Source of the DNA: Firm-04 sp045591925 | GTDB lineage: Bacteria; Bacillota; Clostridia; Oscillospirales; Ruminococcaceae | DNA length: 64,000 nucleotides | Direction: 5' to 3' | Assembly (NCBI GenBank): GCA_045591925.1 | Contig: JAZNTW010000109.1 | Coordinates: 14,684 to 78,683 of the forward strand | In this document: piece after piece, positions 1-8,416 of the stretch | Numbering within the stretch: position 1 is the stretch's first letter | Layout: each line of letters opens with the position of its first letter | Notes under the pieces: model-generated | Databases searched by the model: none | What the model was told of the DNA's origin: nothing | Seen by the model: the letters and a program-made list of their open reading frames with translations, nothing else | Position numbers and translations under genes: made by a program

Positions 1-48
1 TGCGGCAAAATTGCGATTGCTGCTGCCGGAATCCGAAGAGTGAAGTAA
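1..48 (+). CDS. 3' end of an unidentified gene upstream of infB (partial)
   Basis: Frame 1 is open from the window edge to a TAA at 46-48 and encodes CGKIAIAAAGIRRVK. In Firmicutes the gene just before infB is usually ylxQ, an L7Ae-family protein, and a 95-bp gap to infB fits that. The fragment is too short to prove it and the other two forward frames are also open for some distance, so both the frame and the identity are inferred from position. Confidence 0.3.
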   Translation, partial: CGKIAIAAAGIRRVK

Positions 49-142
49 ATCGTTCGTATCTGCACTCCGAATCGGCTGCGGATACGATAAGCCCAATGCG
101 GTTGAGCATAGACCGCAGGAAACCGATAGGGGGTATTTGCCT

Positions 143-2986
143 ATGCCAGCAACAAAGGTCAAACTGAGTGAGTTTGCCGCAGATTTGAATCTCTCGGCAC
201 AAGAGGTCGTCGACCAGCTGAAGAAAATGGACGATAAGGTCAGAAAGCCAACTGCATCTCTGACCGATACGGAAATGAATTATCTGCTTGAGGTGTATAC
301 GCAGCAGAATCAGGTTTCAAATTTTGATGCCTATTTTGCAGACCGTTCCGAGCAGCCGCAGGAAACCAAAAAGCCGAAGCGTGCCGCGAAGCCGGAGCAG
401 GTTGCGCGTCCGAAAAAGCAGGATGCAAAGAAGCAGGAGCCGAAAAAGGATTCGAAGCCTGCTGCACAGAACACGAAGCCGGCAGAGCCTGTTGCAAAGC
501 CGCAGGAAGCTGCACCTGCCGTGAAGCAGGAGCCGGAAACGACTCCGATTCAGGAACAGACAGCACCTGCTGCTGCACAGCCGACAGCACCGGCAGCACA
601 GTCTGCACCGGAGCAGCCTGCCGGACCGCGCGTTCTGACTGCTGCCGAGACTGAGCGCCGTGCAAGAGAACGTGCTGCAATGTACGAAAAGCAGCACGCT
701 GAAAAGGCTGCAAGACGCGAACGGAATCAGAAAAATCAGCAGCTCCGCGCACAGCAGCGTCAGGCAGAGGAAGCTGCCAAGCGCGCCGCCGAGCAGAAAG
801 CTGCACAGGAAGCACAGGCTGCGAAGGCAGAAAAATCTGCACCGGCTGAGAAGTCCGCAGAATTGCCGACAAAACAACAACAGCAGCAGCCGCGGAATAA
901 TCCGAAGCCGGCTAAGAAGCCTGCAAAGGCACAGGAGCGCGGTGAAATCGTCAAGATGGAAGGCGGCTTTGCGTCCGCGACCGAGGTGCAGCCGAGTCAG
1001 CAGCGCCATATGGTCGATACGCGCGGTACCTATGTTGATCTCGATAAATACAATGAACGCTATGAGCAGATTGCACCGCAGGGCAGAGGCGGAAAGAATG
1101 ACAATCTCTCTGCGAAAAAACAGAAGATCAATCAGAAATCTCAGCAGCGCAAGCAGCAGGCTCGCTCCGGTAAAGCAAGAGAAACCGAGGCAGAAAAGCT
1201 GCGCCGCTTAGAGCTTGAGCGCGCCAGAAAGCAGCAGCTCAAGGTCATGATTCCGGATATGATAGTTGTCAGTGAGTTGGCAACGCGCCTGAAGGTTCAG
1301 GTCAGAGATGTCATCAAGAAGCTGATGGGTCTTGGCGTTATGGCGAATATCAATGAGGAAATTGACTTTGATACCGCGTCGCTCGTTGCAGAAGAACTGG
1401 GTGCAAAGGTTGAGCACGAGGTCATTGTGACCATCGAAGAACGTCTGATTACCGATGAGGCAGACCCGGAGGATTCTCTCGAAGAACGCTGCCCGGTCGT
1501 TGTCGTTATGGGTCACGTTGACCATGGTAAGACCTCGATTCTTGACCGTATCCGCAATGCGAATGTCACCGCGTCCGAAGCAGGCGGCATTACCCAGCAT
1601 ATCGGTGCATATCAGGTCAAGCATGACGGCAAGGTGCTTACATTCCTCGATACGCCCGGCCATGAGGCGTTTACTTCCATGCGTGCGAGAGGCGCAAATA
1701 TTACCGATATTGCGATCCTCGTTGTTGCAGCGGATGACGGTATTATGCCGCAGACGATCGAATCCATTCACCACGCAAAGGCTGCAGGTGTTTCGATCGT
1801 TGTCGCCATCAACAAGATGGATAAGGAAGGCGCAAATCCTGAAAAAGTCAAGCAGCAGCTCACAGAGCATGAATTGGTCTGCGAGGAGTGGGGCGGCGAT
1901 ACCATTTGTGTTCCGGTTTCCGCAAAGACCGGTCAGGGCATCGAGGAACTGCTTGAGAATGTTCTGCTGATTGCAGAGGTGCGCGAGCTGAAAGCGAACC
2001 CGAATCGTCTTGCAAAGGGTACTGTCATTGAAGCGAGACTGGATAAGGGCAGAGGCCCGATTGCAACCATTCTCGTTCAGAACGGTACGCTCCATACCGG
2101 TGATGTCATTATCGCCGGAACAGCAGTCGGCAAGGTTCGCGTCATGACCAATTACAGAGGTAAGGTTGTTACGGAGGCAGGCCCGTCGGTTCCGGTCGAG
2201 ATCACAGGTCTTGCCGAAGTACCGAGCGCAGGCGATGTGTTCAACGCTGTTGAGGATGAACGCCTTGCGAAGGAGCTTGTCGAGCAGAGAAAGCATGAGG
2301 CAAAGGAAGAACAGTTCAAGAATTATCGCAAGGTCACGCTGGATAATCTGTTCTCGCAGATTGCCGAGGGCGAGATGAAGGAGCTGCCGCTGATCGTCAA
2401 GGCAGACGTTCAGGGCTCTGTTGAGGCAGTCACACAGTCGCTCGAAAAGCTGACCAATGAGGAAGTCCGCGTGAAGGTCATCCACGGCGCTGTCGGTGCG
2501 GTTTCCGAAAGCGATGTCATGCTTGCTTCCGCTTCCAATGCAATTATCGTCGGCTTTAATGTTCGTCCGATGCCGGGCGCTGCGGATGCCGCTGCAAGAG
2601 ATGGTGTTGATATCCGCCTGTATCGTATTATCTACGATGCAATCGAGGAAATTTCAACGGCTATGAAGGGTATGCTTGCGCCGAAATTCCGCGAGGTGCA
2701 GATGGCACGCATCGAGGTGCGTCAGGTTTATCATATTTCCAGTGTCGGTACGGTTGCCGGATGCTATGTCACCGATGGCAAGGTAACGCGTCAGTGCCAG
2801 ATTCGCGTTGTGCGTGACGGCATTGTGGTTGCGGAGGATCATATTGATTCGCTGCGCCGCTTCAAGGACGATGTCAAGGAAGTTGCGACCGGTTACGAGT
2901 GCGGTATCTCTCTTGATCGCTTTGCCGATATCAAGGAGGGTGACGTTCTGGAAGCATTCATCATCGAGGAATATCGCGAGGATTGA
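143..2986 (+). CDS. infB: Translation initiation factor IF-2
   Basis: GTPase that places initiator fMet-tRNA on the 30S subunit and promotes 50S joining. 947 aa. An N-terminal IF2_N domain (about residues 1-50) is followed by a long Ala/Lys/Gln/Pro-rich low-complexity region (about 60-350), a second IF2_N domain (about 370-425), and the G domain with GHVDHGKTS (about 456), DTPGHEAF and NKMD, then the beta-barrel and C-terminal domains. The ATG at 143 is chosen because AGGGGG at 128-133 sits 9 bases upstream; an in-frame TTG at 137 is too close to it. It heads the infB-rbfA-nrnA-truB-ribF operon, a conserved Firmicutes order. Confidence 0.98.
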   Translation: MPATKVKLSEFAADLNLSAQEVVDQLKKMDDKVRKPTASLTDTEMNYLLEVYTQQNQVSNFDAYFADRSEQPQETKKPKRAAKPEQVARPKKQDAKKQEPKKDSKPAAQNTKPAEPVAKPQEAAPAVKQEPETTPIQEQTAPAAAQPTAPAAQSAPEQPAGPRVLTAAETERRARERAAMYEKQHAEKAARRERNQKNQQLRAQQRQAEEAAKRAAEQKAAQEAQAAKAEKSAPAEKSAELPTKQQQQQPRNNPKPAKKPAKAQERGEIVKMEGGFASATEVQPSQQRHMVDTRGTYVDLDKYNERYEQIAPQGRGGKNDNLSAKKQKINQKSQQRKQQARSGKARETEAEKLRRLELERARKQQLKVMIPDMIVVSELATRLKVQVRDVIKKLMGLGVMANINEEIDFDTASLVAEELGAKVEHEVIVTIEERLITDEADPEDSLEERCPVVVVMGHVDHGKTSILDRIRNANVTASEAGGITQHIGAYQVKHDGKVLTFLDTPGHEAFTSMRARGANITDIAILVVAADDGIMPQTIESIHHAKAAGVSIVVAINKMDKEGANPEKVKQQLTEHELVCEEWGGDTICVPVSAKTGQGIEELLENVLLIAEVRELKANPNRLAKGTVIEARLDKGRGPIATILVQNGTLHTGDVIIAGTAVGKVRVMTNYRGKVVTEAGPSVPVEITGLAEVPSAGDVFNAVEDERLAKELVEQRKHEAKEEQFKNYRKVTLDNLFSQIAEGEMKELPLIVKADVQGSVEAVTQSLEKLTNEEVRVKVIHGAVGAVSESDVMLASASNAIIVGFNVRPMPGAADAAARDGVDIRLYRIIYDAIEEISTAMKGMLAPKFREVQMARIEVRQVYHISSVGTVAGCYVTDGKVTRQCQIRVVRDGIVVAEDHIDSLRRFKDDVKEVATGYECGISLDRFADIKEGDVLEAFIIEEYRED

Positions 2987-2995
2987 GAATAAAAA

Positions 2996-3023
2996 CCGGT
3001 ACGACAGTGATATGTCGTACCGG
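2996..3023 (+). promoter_or_regulatory. Perfect 11-bp intergenic hairpin after infB
   Basis: CCGGTACGACA (2996-3006) and its exact complement (3013-3023) flank a 6-base loop, ten bases after the infB stop. No T-tract follows, so it does not look like an intrinsic terminator. It may be an mRNA processing or stability element that separates infB expression from the downstream genes; that role is inferred. Confidence 0.55.
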
Positions 3024-3051
3024 AACAGAATACTGAAATGGAGGGATGACT

Positions 3052-3300
3052 ATGGATATTCAAAGAATGAGCAATGCCGATATGCTGCAATATTGCGATG
3101 AGGCACTTGCATGGCCGGATTTCGGCCCGATTGATACACTGTTTTTTGAAACAGTCAGAAAAATCCTGACGGGCGAGTTCAGCGTGAAGGAGAGCTTTGA
3201 CGATTCGGAAACGATTTTTGATTCGGAAGGCTTCTTCAATGAAACGGAGACAACAGGCGACTACTACGATCCGGATGCGGACAGCTCGTTCAAGGTTTGA
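3052..3300 (+). CDS. Small acidic hypothetical protein between infB and rbfA
   Basis: 82 aa, beginning MDIQRMSNADMLQYC. No family was recognised. The first half is mixed helical in character; the second half is rich in Asp, Glu, Ser and Thr and looks disordered. GAGGG at 3041-3045 is well spaced for the ATG at 3052 and too close for the ATG at 3046. It lies between infB and rbfA, which are usually adjacent, and is preceded by a perfect hairpin. Spacing and strand suggest co-transcription with ribosome-maturation genes, but a function cannot be assigned. Confidence 0.75.
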   Translation: MDIQRMSNADMLQYCDEALAWPDFGPIDTLFFETVRKILTGEFSVKESFDDSETIFDSEGFFNETETTGDYYDPDADSSFKV

Positions 3301-3330
3301 GAATCCGAACCAATAGGAGTAGAATATAAT

Positions 3331-3720
3331 ATGGCTAGCTTTAAAATTGGACGTTTGCAGGAGGATATCCTGCGGGAGTTGGCGGCGATCATGCGCGAGG
3401 AAATCAAGGATCCGCGTATCACACCGGATCTGACGATTGTTCGCGTCGAGCTTGCCGGCGATATGGGTCATTGCAAGGTCTATATTTCCAGCCTGACCGA
3501 GCTTTCCCGCGCAAAAGAGGCGTGCAAGGTTCTGACCAAAGCGTCCGGCTTTATCCGAAGAGAGCTGTTTCACAGACTGAAGCTGCGCAAATCACCGGAA
3601 ATGCACTTTATTGCGGATGATTCGATTGCATATGCAGCCGATATCAGCGAAAAGCTCAACGATCTCGGTTTGACAGAGGGCAATTCGCCCGTCGTGGAAC
3701 CGGAGCAAACGGATTTCTGA
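3331..3720 (+). CDS. rbfA: Ribosome-binding factor A
   Basis: 129 aa, the usual family length. RbfA acts in late 16S rRNA processing and 30S maturation, and is needed for growth in the cold. The family pattern is visible: the N-terminal RLQEDILRELAAIMREEIKDPRI segment is typical, followed by the type-II KH core with VELAGDMGHCKVYISS, and SGFIRRELFHRLKLRKSPEMHF. AGGAG lies about 11 bases before the ATG. It sits in the infB operon, 30 bases after the small acidic gene and 36 bases before nrnA. Confidence 0.96.
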   Translation: MASFKIGRLQEDILRELAAIMREEIKDPRITPDLTIVRVELAGDMGHCKVYISSLTELSRAKEACKVLTKASGFIRRELFHRLKLRKSPEMHFIADDSIAYAADISEKLNDLGLTEGNSPVVEPEQTDF

Positions 3721-3756
3721 ATCTGTTTGTGATTTGAGAAAAAAAGGAGGCGCTCC

Positions 3757-4761
3757 ATGGAACATACAGCGTTTGTCAGCAAGGAGCTTGACGGCAAAGA
3801 GACATATGCTTTGCTCAGATCGCTTCGAGATGTTCAAATCCTGATCCATCGCTCTCCGGACGGAGATTGTATCGGCGGCGGCTATGCGCTCTATCATTTG
3901 TTCCGGCAGTTTGGGATACGCTCCCGCGTCTGCTGCGCCGATTCCATTCCCGAAATGTTTCGGGATATCACCAAAGACATAGAATTTGAGGATTTTGTGC
4001 CGCAGGTGCGTATTTCGATTGATGTTGCGGATACAAAGCTGTTCGGTGATTTGCCGGATGACGATAAGCAGGCAGAGATTTTGCTCTGTATTGATCACCA
4101 TATCTCCAATACGCATTATGCAAAGTATCTCCACTGGAATCCGCATTCCGCGGCTGCCTGCGAGGTGCTGTTCCGCTTGATGCAGGAGAATGATATTCCG
4201 TTGACAAGGGAATTGGCACTTTGCCTGTATTCCGGCATTACGACCGATACCGGCTGCTTCCAGTTCAGCAACGCCGACGCTGCTGCGTTTGACGCGGTTG
4301 CGCAGATCAAAGCCGCATATCCCGATTTGCCGTATGCAAAGCTCAATCGTGAATTTTTCGTTCTGAAATCGCAGGGACGGATTCAGCTTGATTCGCGGCT
4401 GATGCAGAATGTACAGCTTTCGGAGGATGGCGCAGTTGCACTGATTTACCTGCCCTACGCATGGATGCAGGAACTGAATGTCTCCTCGGATGAGGTGGAC
4501 GGTGTAGCAAATCTCCCGATGCAGATCATTGGTGTGGAAATTGGCATTGTCTGCAAGCAGCAGCAGGATGGCTCTTATCGTATCTCGCTGCGCGCCGGCG
4601 ACCATGCGGATGTCTCAAAAATCGCACGACACTTTGGGGGCGGCGGACATATCAAAGCAAGCGGCTGCTCGATTTTTGAGGGCGAACCGGAGGATGTCTG
4701 CAAGCAGCTGTTAGATGCTTCCAACGAAATCTGGCAGAGCGAAAAGGCGGAGCAGGCATGA
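3757..4761 (+). CDS. nrnA: DHH-family phosphoesterase (NrnA-like nanoRNase/pAp phosphatase)
   Basis: 334 aa. DHH/DHHA1 enzymes of this type degrade short oligoribonucleotides and dephosphorylate 3'-phosphoadenosine 5'-phosphate; some act on cyclic-dinucleotide products. Visible motifs are the N-terminal metal-binding DGDCIGGG, the signature DHHISNTHYAK, an SGITTDTG segment, and the C-terminal DHHA1 glycine motif GGGGHIKASGC. AAAAGGAGG precedes the ATG at good spacing. The stop overlaps the truB start (ATGA), implying coupled translation. Exact substrate cannot be read from the sequence. Confidence 0.93.
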   Translation: MEHTAFVSKELDGKETYALLRSLRDVQILIHRSPDGDCIGGGYALYHLFRQFGIRSRVCCADSIPEMFRDITKDIEFEDFVPQVRISIDVADTKLFGDLPDDDKQAEILLCIDHHISNTHYAKYLHWNPHSAAACEVLFRLMQENDIPLTRELALCLYSGITTDTGCFQFSNADAAAFDAVAQIKAAYPDLPYAKLNREFFVLKSQGRIQLDSRLMQNVQLSEDGAVALIYLPYAWMQELNVSSDEVDGVANLPMQIIGVEIGIVCKQQQDGSYRISLRAGDHADVSKIARHFGGGGHIKASGCSIFEGEPEDVCKQLLDASNEIWQSEKAEQA

Positions 4762-5654
4762 TTGGAAGCGGTATTCTTGTGATGAATAAGCCGCAGGGCT
4801 TTACGTCCTTTGATGTGATCGGAAAGCTGCGCGGCATTCTGAAAATGAAAAAGCTGGGTCATACGGGTACGCTTGACCCGATGGCGACCGGTGTACTGCC
4901 GGTGCTGATCGGAACGGCGGCGCGCGCCTGCGATATTTTGCCCGATGAGGACAAGGCATATCTTGCGTCGTTTCAGCTTGGAACTGTCACAGATACGCAG
5001 GACAGCACGGGAACTATTCTGGAAACGCATCCGTTTGATGTATCCGAATCGGCGCTGCTCGCGGTATTGCCACAGTTTATCGGTGAGATTCAGCAGATTC
5101 CGCCGATGTATTCTGCGGTGCAGATCAATGGAAAACGGCTCTATGAGCTGGCGCGTGAGGGCAAGGAGATTGAACGTCCTGCGCGAAACGTGACGGTCAA
5201 CGATATCTCACTTGTTTCGTATGATCCGGAATCCGGCAGGGGAACGCTTGCGATTGATTGTGGAAAAGGGACGTATGTGCGTACTATTTTGCATGATATC
5301 GGCGGCGTGCTCGGCTGCGGCTGCATGATGACTGCGCTCGAACGAACGAAAGCGTGCGGCTTCACGCTCGCAGAAGCGCATTCCTTTGACGAGGTACAGC
5401 AGGCTGCGGACAGTGATACGATTGCTTCTCTGATTGTTCCGACGGACAGACTGTTTCTGTCACTGCCGGAGCTTCGGCTCGGACAGGCGCAGACAAAGCT
5501 CTATCGCAACGGCGTGAAGCTGAATCTTGCGCGCATCCGCGGAATACAGTCAGCACAGCCGCGATATCGCGTCTACGGTGCAGAGCAGGAGTTTCTCGGT
5601 CTTGCCGATGCGGATTTCAAGGAAGAATGTCTGCGTGTTTATAAGAATCTTTGA
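4758..5654 (+). CDS. truB: tRNA pseudouridine(55) synthase
   Basis: 298 aa. TruB makes pseudouridine 55 in the T-loop of most tRNAs. The catalytic motif GHTGTLDPMATGVLPV holds the nucleophilic Asp; KAYLASFQLG, PPMYSAVQINGKRLYELAREG and GKGTYVRTILHDIG are conserved core motifs. A C-terminal segment of about 60 residues may correspond to the PUA-like domain. The ATG overlaps the nrnA stop by four bases, and ribF follows after 14 bases. Confidence 0.97.
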   Translation: MIGSGILVMNKPQGFTSFDVIGKLRGILKMKKLGHTGTLDPMATGVLPVLIGTAARACDILPDEDKAYLASFQLGTVTDTQDSTGTILETHPFDVSESALLAVLPQFIGEIQQIPPMYSAVQINGKRLYELAREGKEIERPARNVTVNDISLVSYDPESGRGTLAIDCGKGTYVRTILHDIGGVLGCGCMMTALERTKACGFTLAEAHSFDEVQQAADSDTIASLIVPTDRLFLSLPELRLGQAQTKLYRNGVKLNLARIRGIQSAQPRYRVYGAEQEFLGLADADFKEECLRVYKNL

Positions 5655-5668
5655 GGAGATGAGCACAC

Positions 5669-6604
5669 ATGATGCAGGAATTGCATGAAACGCAAGATAC
5701 TGCCAAAAAACGGATCGCCGCCGCGCTCGGTGTATTCGATGGCGTGCATCTCGGACACAGGCGCGTACTGGAGCATACGCTTGCACATGGCGAATGTCAT
5801 GTTGTGACGTTTGCAGCGGATTCGATGCCGCAAAAGCGGGGCAAGCCTGTGCGCTATATTTATCATGACGAGCAGAAACGCCGGCTGCTGACGTCCTGCG
5901 GTGCGAAAGCCGTGTATGCGCTGCCCTATACGGAGCTGGCTGACATGGACGGCGAAACCTTTTGCAAGCAGATTCTACGGGAGCATTTGCAGGTTGACAG
6001 CGTGATTGTCGGGGCGCATTTTCGCTTCGGAAAGGATGCGGCAAATACGGTTTCCGATTTGAAACGCTTCGGACAGAAGCTGGGCTTTTCCGTCGAGGTT
6101 GTGCGACAGCTTCGCGATACGTCAAATGTACCGGTTTCGTCAAGCCAGATTCGGTTTTTGATCGAAAGCGGACAGATTCAAGCGGCAAACCGTCTGCTTG
6201 GTTCGCCGTATCGGATTCTGTCTCATGTCGTAACCGGACAGCAGCTCGGCAGTAGTGTGCTCGGTATTCCAACGGCAAATCAAGTGTTTGAATCTTGGCA
6301 ATGTATTCCGCATCGGGGCGTATACGCTTCCTTTGCGGAGATCAATGACATCTGGGTTCCGGCAATTACCAATATCGGTGTGCGTCCGACCGTCACAGGC
6401 GGCGATGCGCAGCCGATTGCAGAAACGCATCTGATTGACTGGGATGGCGAGCTTGTCGGCAAGCTGTTGCCGGTCACACTCTGTCGGTTTATCCGTCCGG
6501 AGCAGACGTTTGATTCCTTGGAATCGCTCGCAATGCAAATCCGGCGCGATATCCGTACCAGAATGCGTTTTCTCCCTGCGGATGGCATAACCGCAGATGC
6601 GTAA
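5669..6604 (+). CDS. ribF: Bifunctional riboflavin kinase / FAD synthetase
   Basis: 311 aa. Converts riboflavin to FMN and then FAD. The N-terminal FMN adenylyltransferase domain shows GVFDGVHLGHRRVL and VGAHFRFGKDA; the C-terminal flavokinase domain (from about residue 180) shows LGIPTANQVFE and AITNIGVRPTVTG. GAGGAG lies ahead of two adjacent start candidates, ATG 5669 and ATG 5672. It is the last gene of the infB-truB-ribF group, a common Firmicutes arrangement. No clear terminator follows before the ABC operon. Confidence 0.96.
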   Translation: MMQELHETQDTAKKRIAAALGVFDGVHLGHRRVLEHTLAHGECHVVTFAADSMPQKRGKPVRYIYHDEQKRRLLTSCGAKAVYALPYTELADMDGETFCKQILREHLQVDSVIVGAHFRFGKDAANTVSDLKRFGQKLGFSVEVVRQLRDTSNVPVSSSQIRFLIESGQIQAANRLLGSPYRILSHVVTGQQLGSSVLGIPTANQVFESWQCIPHRGVYASFAEINDIWVPAITNIGVRPTVTGGDAQPIAETHLIDWDGELVGKLLPVTLCRFIRPEQTFDSLESLAMQIRRDIRTRMRFLPADGITADA

Positions 6605-6708
6605 TCACGAAAACACAATAGTTTTCTTTGACTCAACACGGAACTATCACATGAAGATTATACAATAATTCCGTTAAGAATAATTTCAGAAAGGACTGAA
6701 ACTGATCC

Positions 6709-7698
6709 ATGATTGAAGTGCGGAATCTGACGAAGCATTATGGCGATAAGCACGCGGTCAACGATATCAGCTTTACCGTTGAGGACGGCGAAATCCTCGG
6801 ATTTCTCGGCCCGAACGGTGCAGGCAAATCTACGACAATGAATATGCTTACCGGCTATATTTCTTCTACATCCGGTCAGGCGCTGATTAACGGCGTCGAT
6901 ATTTTGGAGGATCCGATTAAGGCGAAATCCTTTATCGGTTATTTGCCGGAGCTGCCGCCGCTGTATCTCGATATGACGGTGAAAGGCTACCTCAACTACA
7001 TTTTTGACCTGAAAAAGTGCAAGCTGCCGCGCAGAGCACACCTCAATGAGGTCATGACATTAACAAAGGTCAATGATGTAAAGGATCGTATCATCAAAAA
7101 CCTGTCGAAGGGTTATAAGCAGAGAGTTGGTCTTGCACAGGCGCTCATCGGCAATCCGCCGGTGCTGATCCTTGACGAGCCGACTGTTGGTCTTGACCCC
7201 AAGCAGATTCTTGAGATTCGTACCCTGATCAAGAAGCTCGGCAAAAACCATACGGTGATTCTGTCCTCTCATATTCTGAGTGAGATTCAGGCAGTCTGCG
7301 ACCGTATCATTATCATCAACCGCGGCGTTGTTGCGGCGCATGATACGACCGATAATCTTTCGCGGAATGTCTCGAACGACCACCGTATCATTGCAAGACT
7401 GGAAGGCCCGCGTGATGAGATTATCAAGGCACTGCGCAATATCAATGGTATCAAATATGTCAAGGCGGATATGGAGCGCGAGCCGGGCGTCTATGAGTAT
7501 GAGCTGGAGGCTGCGCCGGGTAATGATATTCGCAGAGAGCTGTTCAAAATTGCAAGCGAGCATAATTGGCCGCTGCTCTCCGCACGCTCTGCTGAAATGA
7601 CCCTTGAGGATGTATTCCTGAAAATCACAATGGGCGAAGGCATCGTGATTCCGAACAAAGAGGATGCCGCAGACGCGGAGAAGGGAGAGGACGCATAA
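6709..7698 (+). CDS. ABC transporter ATP-binding protein (GldA-like, ABC-2 type)
   Basis: 329 aa cytoplasmic ATPase. Walker A GPNGAGKST (about 39), the signature segment LSKGYKQRVGLAQAL, Walker B VLILDEPTVGLDP and a switch histidine in ILSSHIL are all present. A C-terminal extension of about 100 residues is usual in ABC-2 export ATPases and ends in a charged tail. It is followed, with overlap, by an ABC-2 permease, a GldG-like protein and a DUF4340 protein, which matches the gld-type transporter seen in many Firmicutes. The exported substrate is unknown. Confidence 0.93.
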   Translation: MIEVRNLTKHYGDKHAVNDISFTVEDGEILGFLGPNGAGKSTTMNMLTGYISSTSGQALINGVDILEDPIKAKSFIGYLPELPPLYLDMTVKGYLNYIFDLKKCKLPRRAHLNEVMTLTKVNDVKDRIIKNLSKGYKQRVGLAQALIGNPPVLILDEPTVGLDPKQILEIRTLIKKLGKNHTVILSSHILSEIQAVCDRIIIINRGVVAAHDTTDNLSRNVSNDHRIIARLEGPRDEIIKALRNINGIKYVKADMEREPGVYEYELEAAPGNDIRRELFKIASEHNWPLLSARSAEMTLEDVFLKITMGEGIVIPNKEDAADAEKGEDA

Positions 7699-8402
7699 TG
7701 GGAGCTATCTTCAGACGTGAATTCGGTGCGTATTTCACATCGAGTATCGCATATATTTTTCTTGCAGTATTCTGGTTGTTCTCCGGATATTTCTTCTTTG
7801 CAAGCTGTCTTGCGGCTGCAACAACCGATATGTCCAATATGTTCCAGAGCTTATTCCTGATTATCATTTTCCTGATTCCGATTCTCACGATGCGTTTGTT
7901 CAGCGAGGAGAAAAAGCAGAAAACTGAGCAGGGACTTCTGACTGCACCGGTCAGTCTCGGTGAGATCGTGTTCGGCAAGTATTTTGCCGCACTCGCACTC
8001 TATACCATCGCACTGTTGATGCCGTTTGTCTATGCGCTGATTCTGAGTGGCTTCGGCGTTGTGGAATGGGGCATGGTATTTGCAAACTTTTTGGCACTGT
8101 TTTTGCTTGGTGCGGCATTTATTGCTGTTGGTGAGTTGATTTCTGCGCTGACCGAAAACCAGATTGCTTCGGCTGTTCTGAGCTTTATTGCCCTGATGTT
8201 CCTCTATATGATCGACGTCGTCAATAGCTTTATTTCGGTTGAACTGGTCAACACAGTGTTGAATGCACTGAGCTTCTACCGCAAGTATTATGCGATCACC
8301 TGCGGTCTGTTTAACGTATCTACGATTATTTTCTATATCAGCGTTGCTGCCGTGTTTAATTATTTGACGATCCGCGTGTTTGAGCGCAGACGTTGGAGCT
8401 GA
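7698..8402 (+). CDS. ABC-2 type permease (GldF-like)
   Basis: 234 aa integral membrane protein with about six hydrophobic segments, starting with YFTSSIAYIFLAVFWLFSGY. The SEEKKQKTEQGLLTAPVS segment after the second helix is characteristic of GldF/NosY-type ABC-2 permeases. Its ATG shares a base with the stop codon of the ATPase (TAATG), so the two are translationally coupled. It forms the membrane channel of the complex with the upstream ATPase. Confidence 0.92.
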   Translation: MGAIFRREFGAYFTSSIAYIFLAVFWLFSGYFFFASCLAAATTDMSNMFQSLFLIIIFLIPILTMRLFSEEKKQKTEQGLLTAPVSLGEIVFGKYFAALALYTIALLMPFVYALILSGFGVVEWGMVFANFLALFLLGAAFIAVGELISALTENQIASAVLSFIALMFLYMIDVVNSFISVELVNTVLNALSFYRKYYAITCGLFNVSTIIFYISVAAVFNYLTIRVFERRRWS

Positions 8403-8416
8403 GGAGGGATTCTGTC

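Noticed and set aside
6628..6666. TTGACT followed by TACAAT before the ABC transporter operon as a promoter
   Set aside because: The spacing is 27 bases, far from 17, and no other hexamer fits; the operon may be read from upstream.
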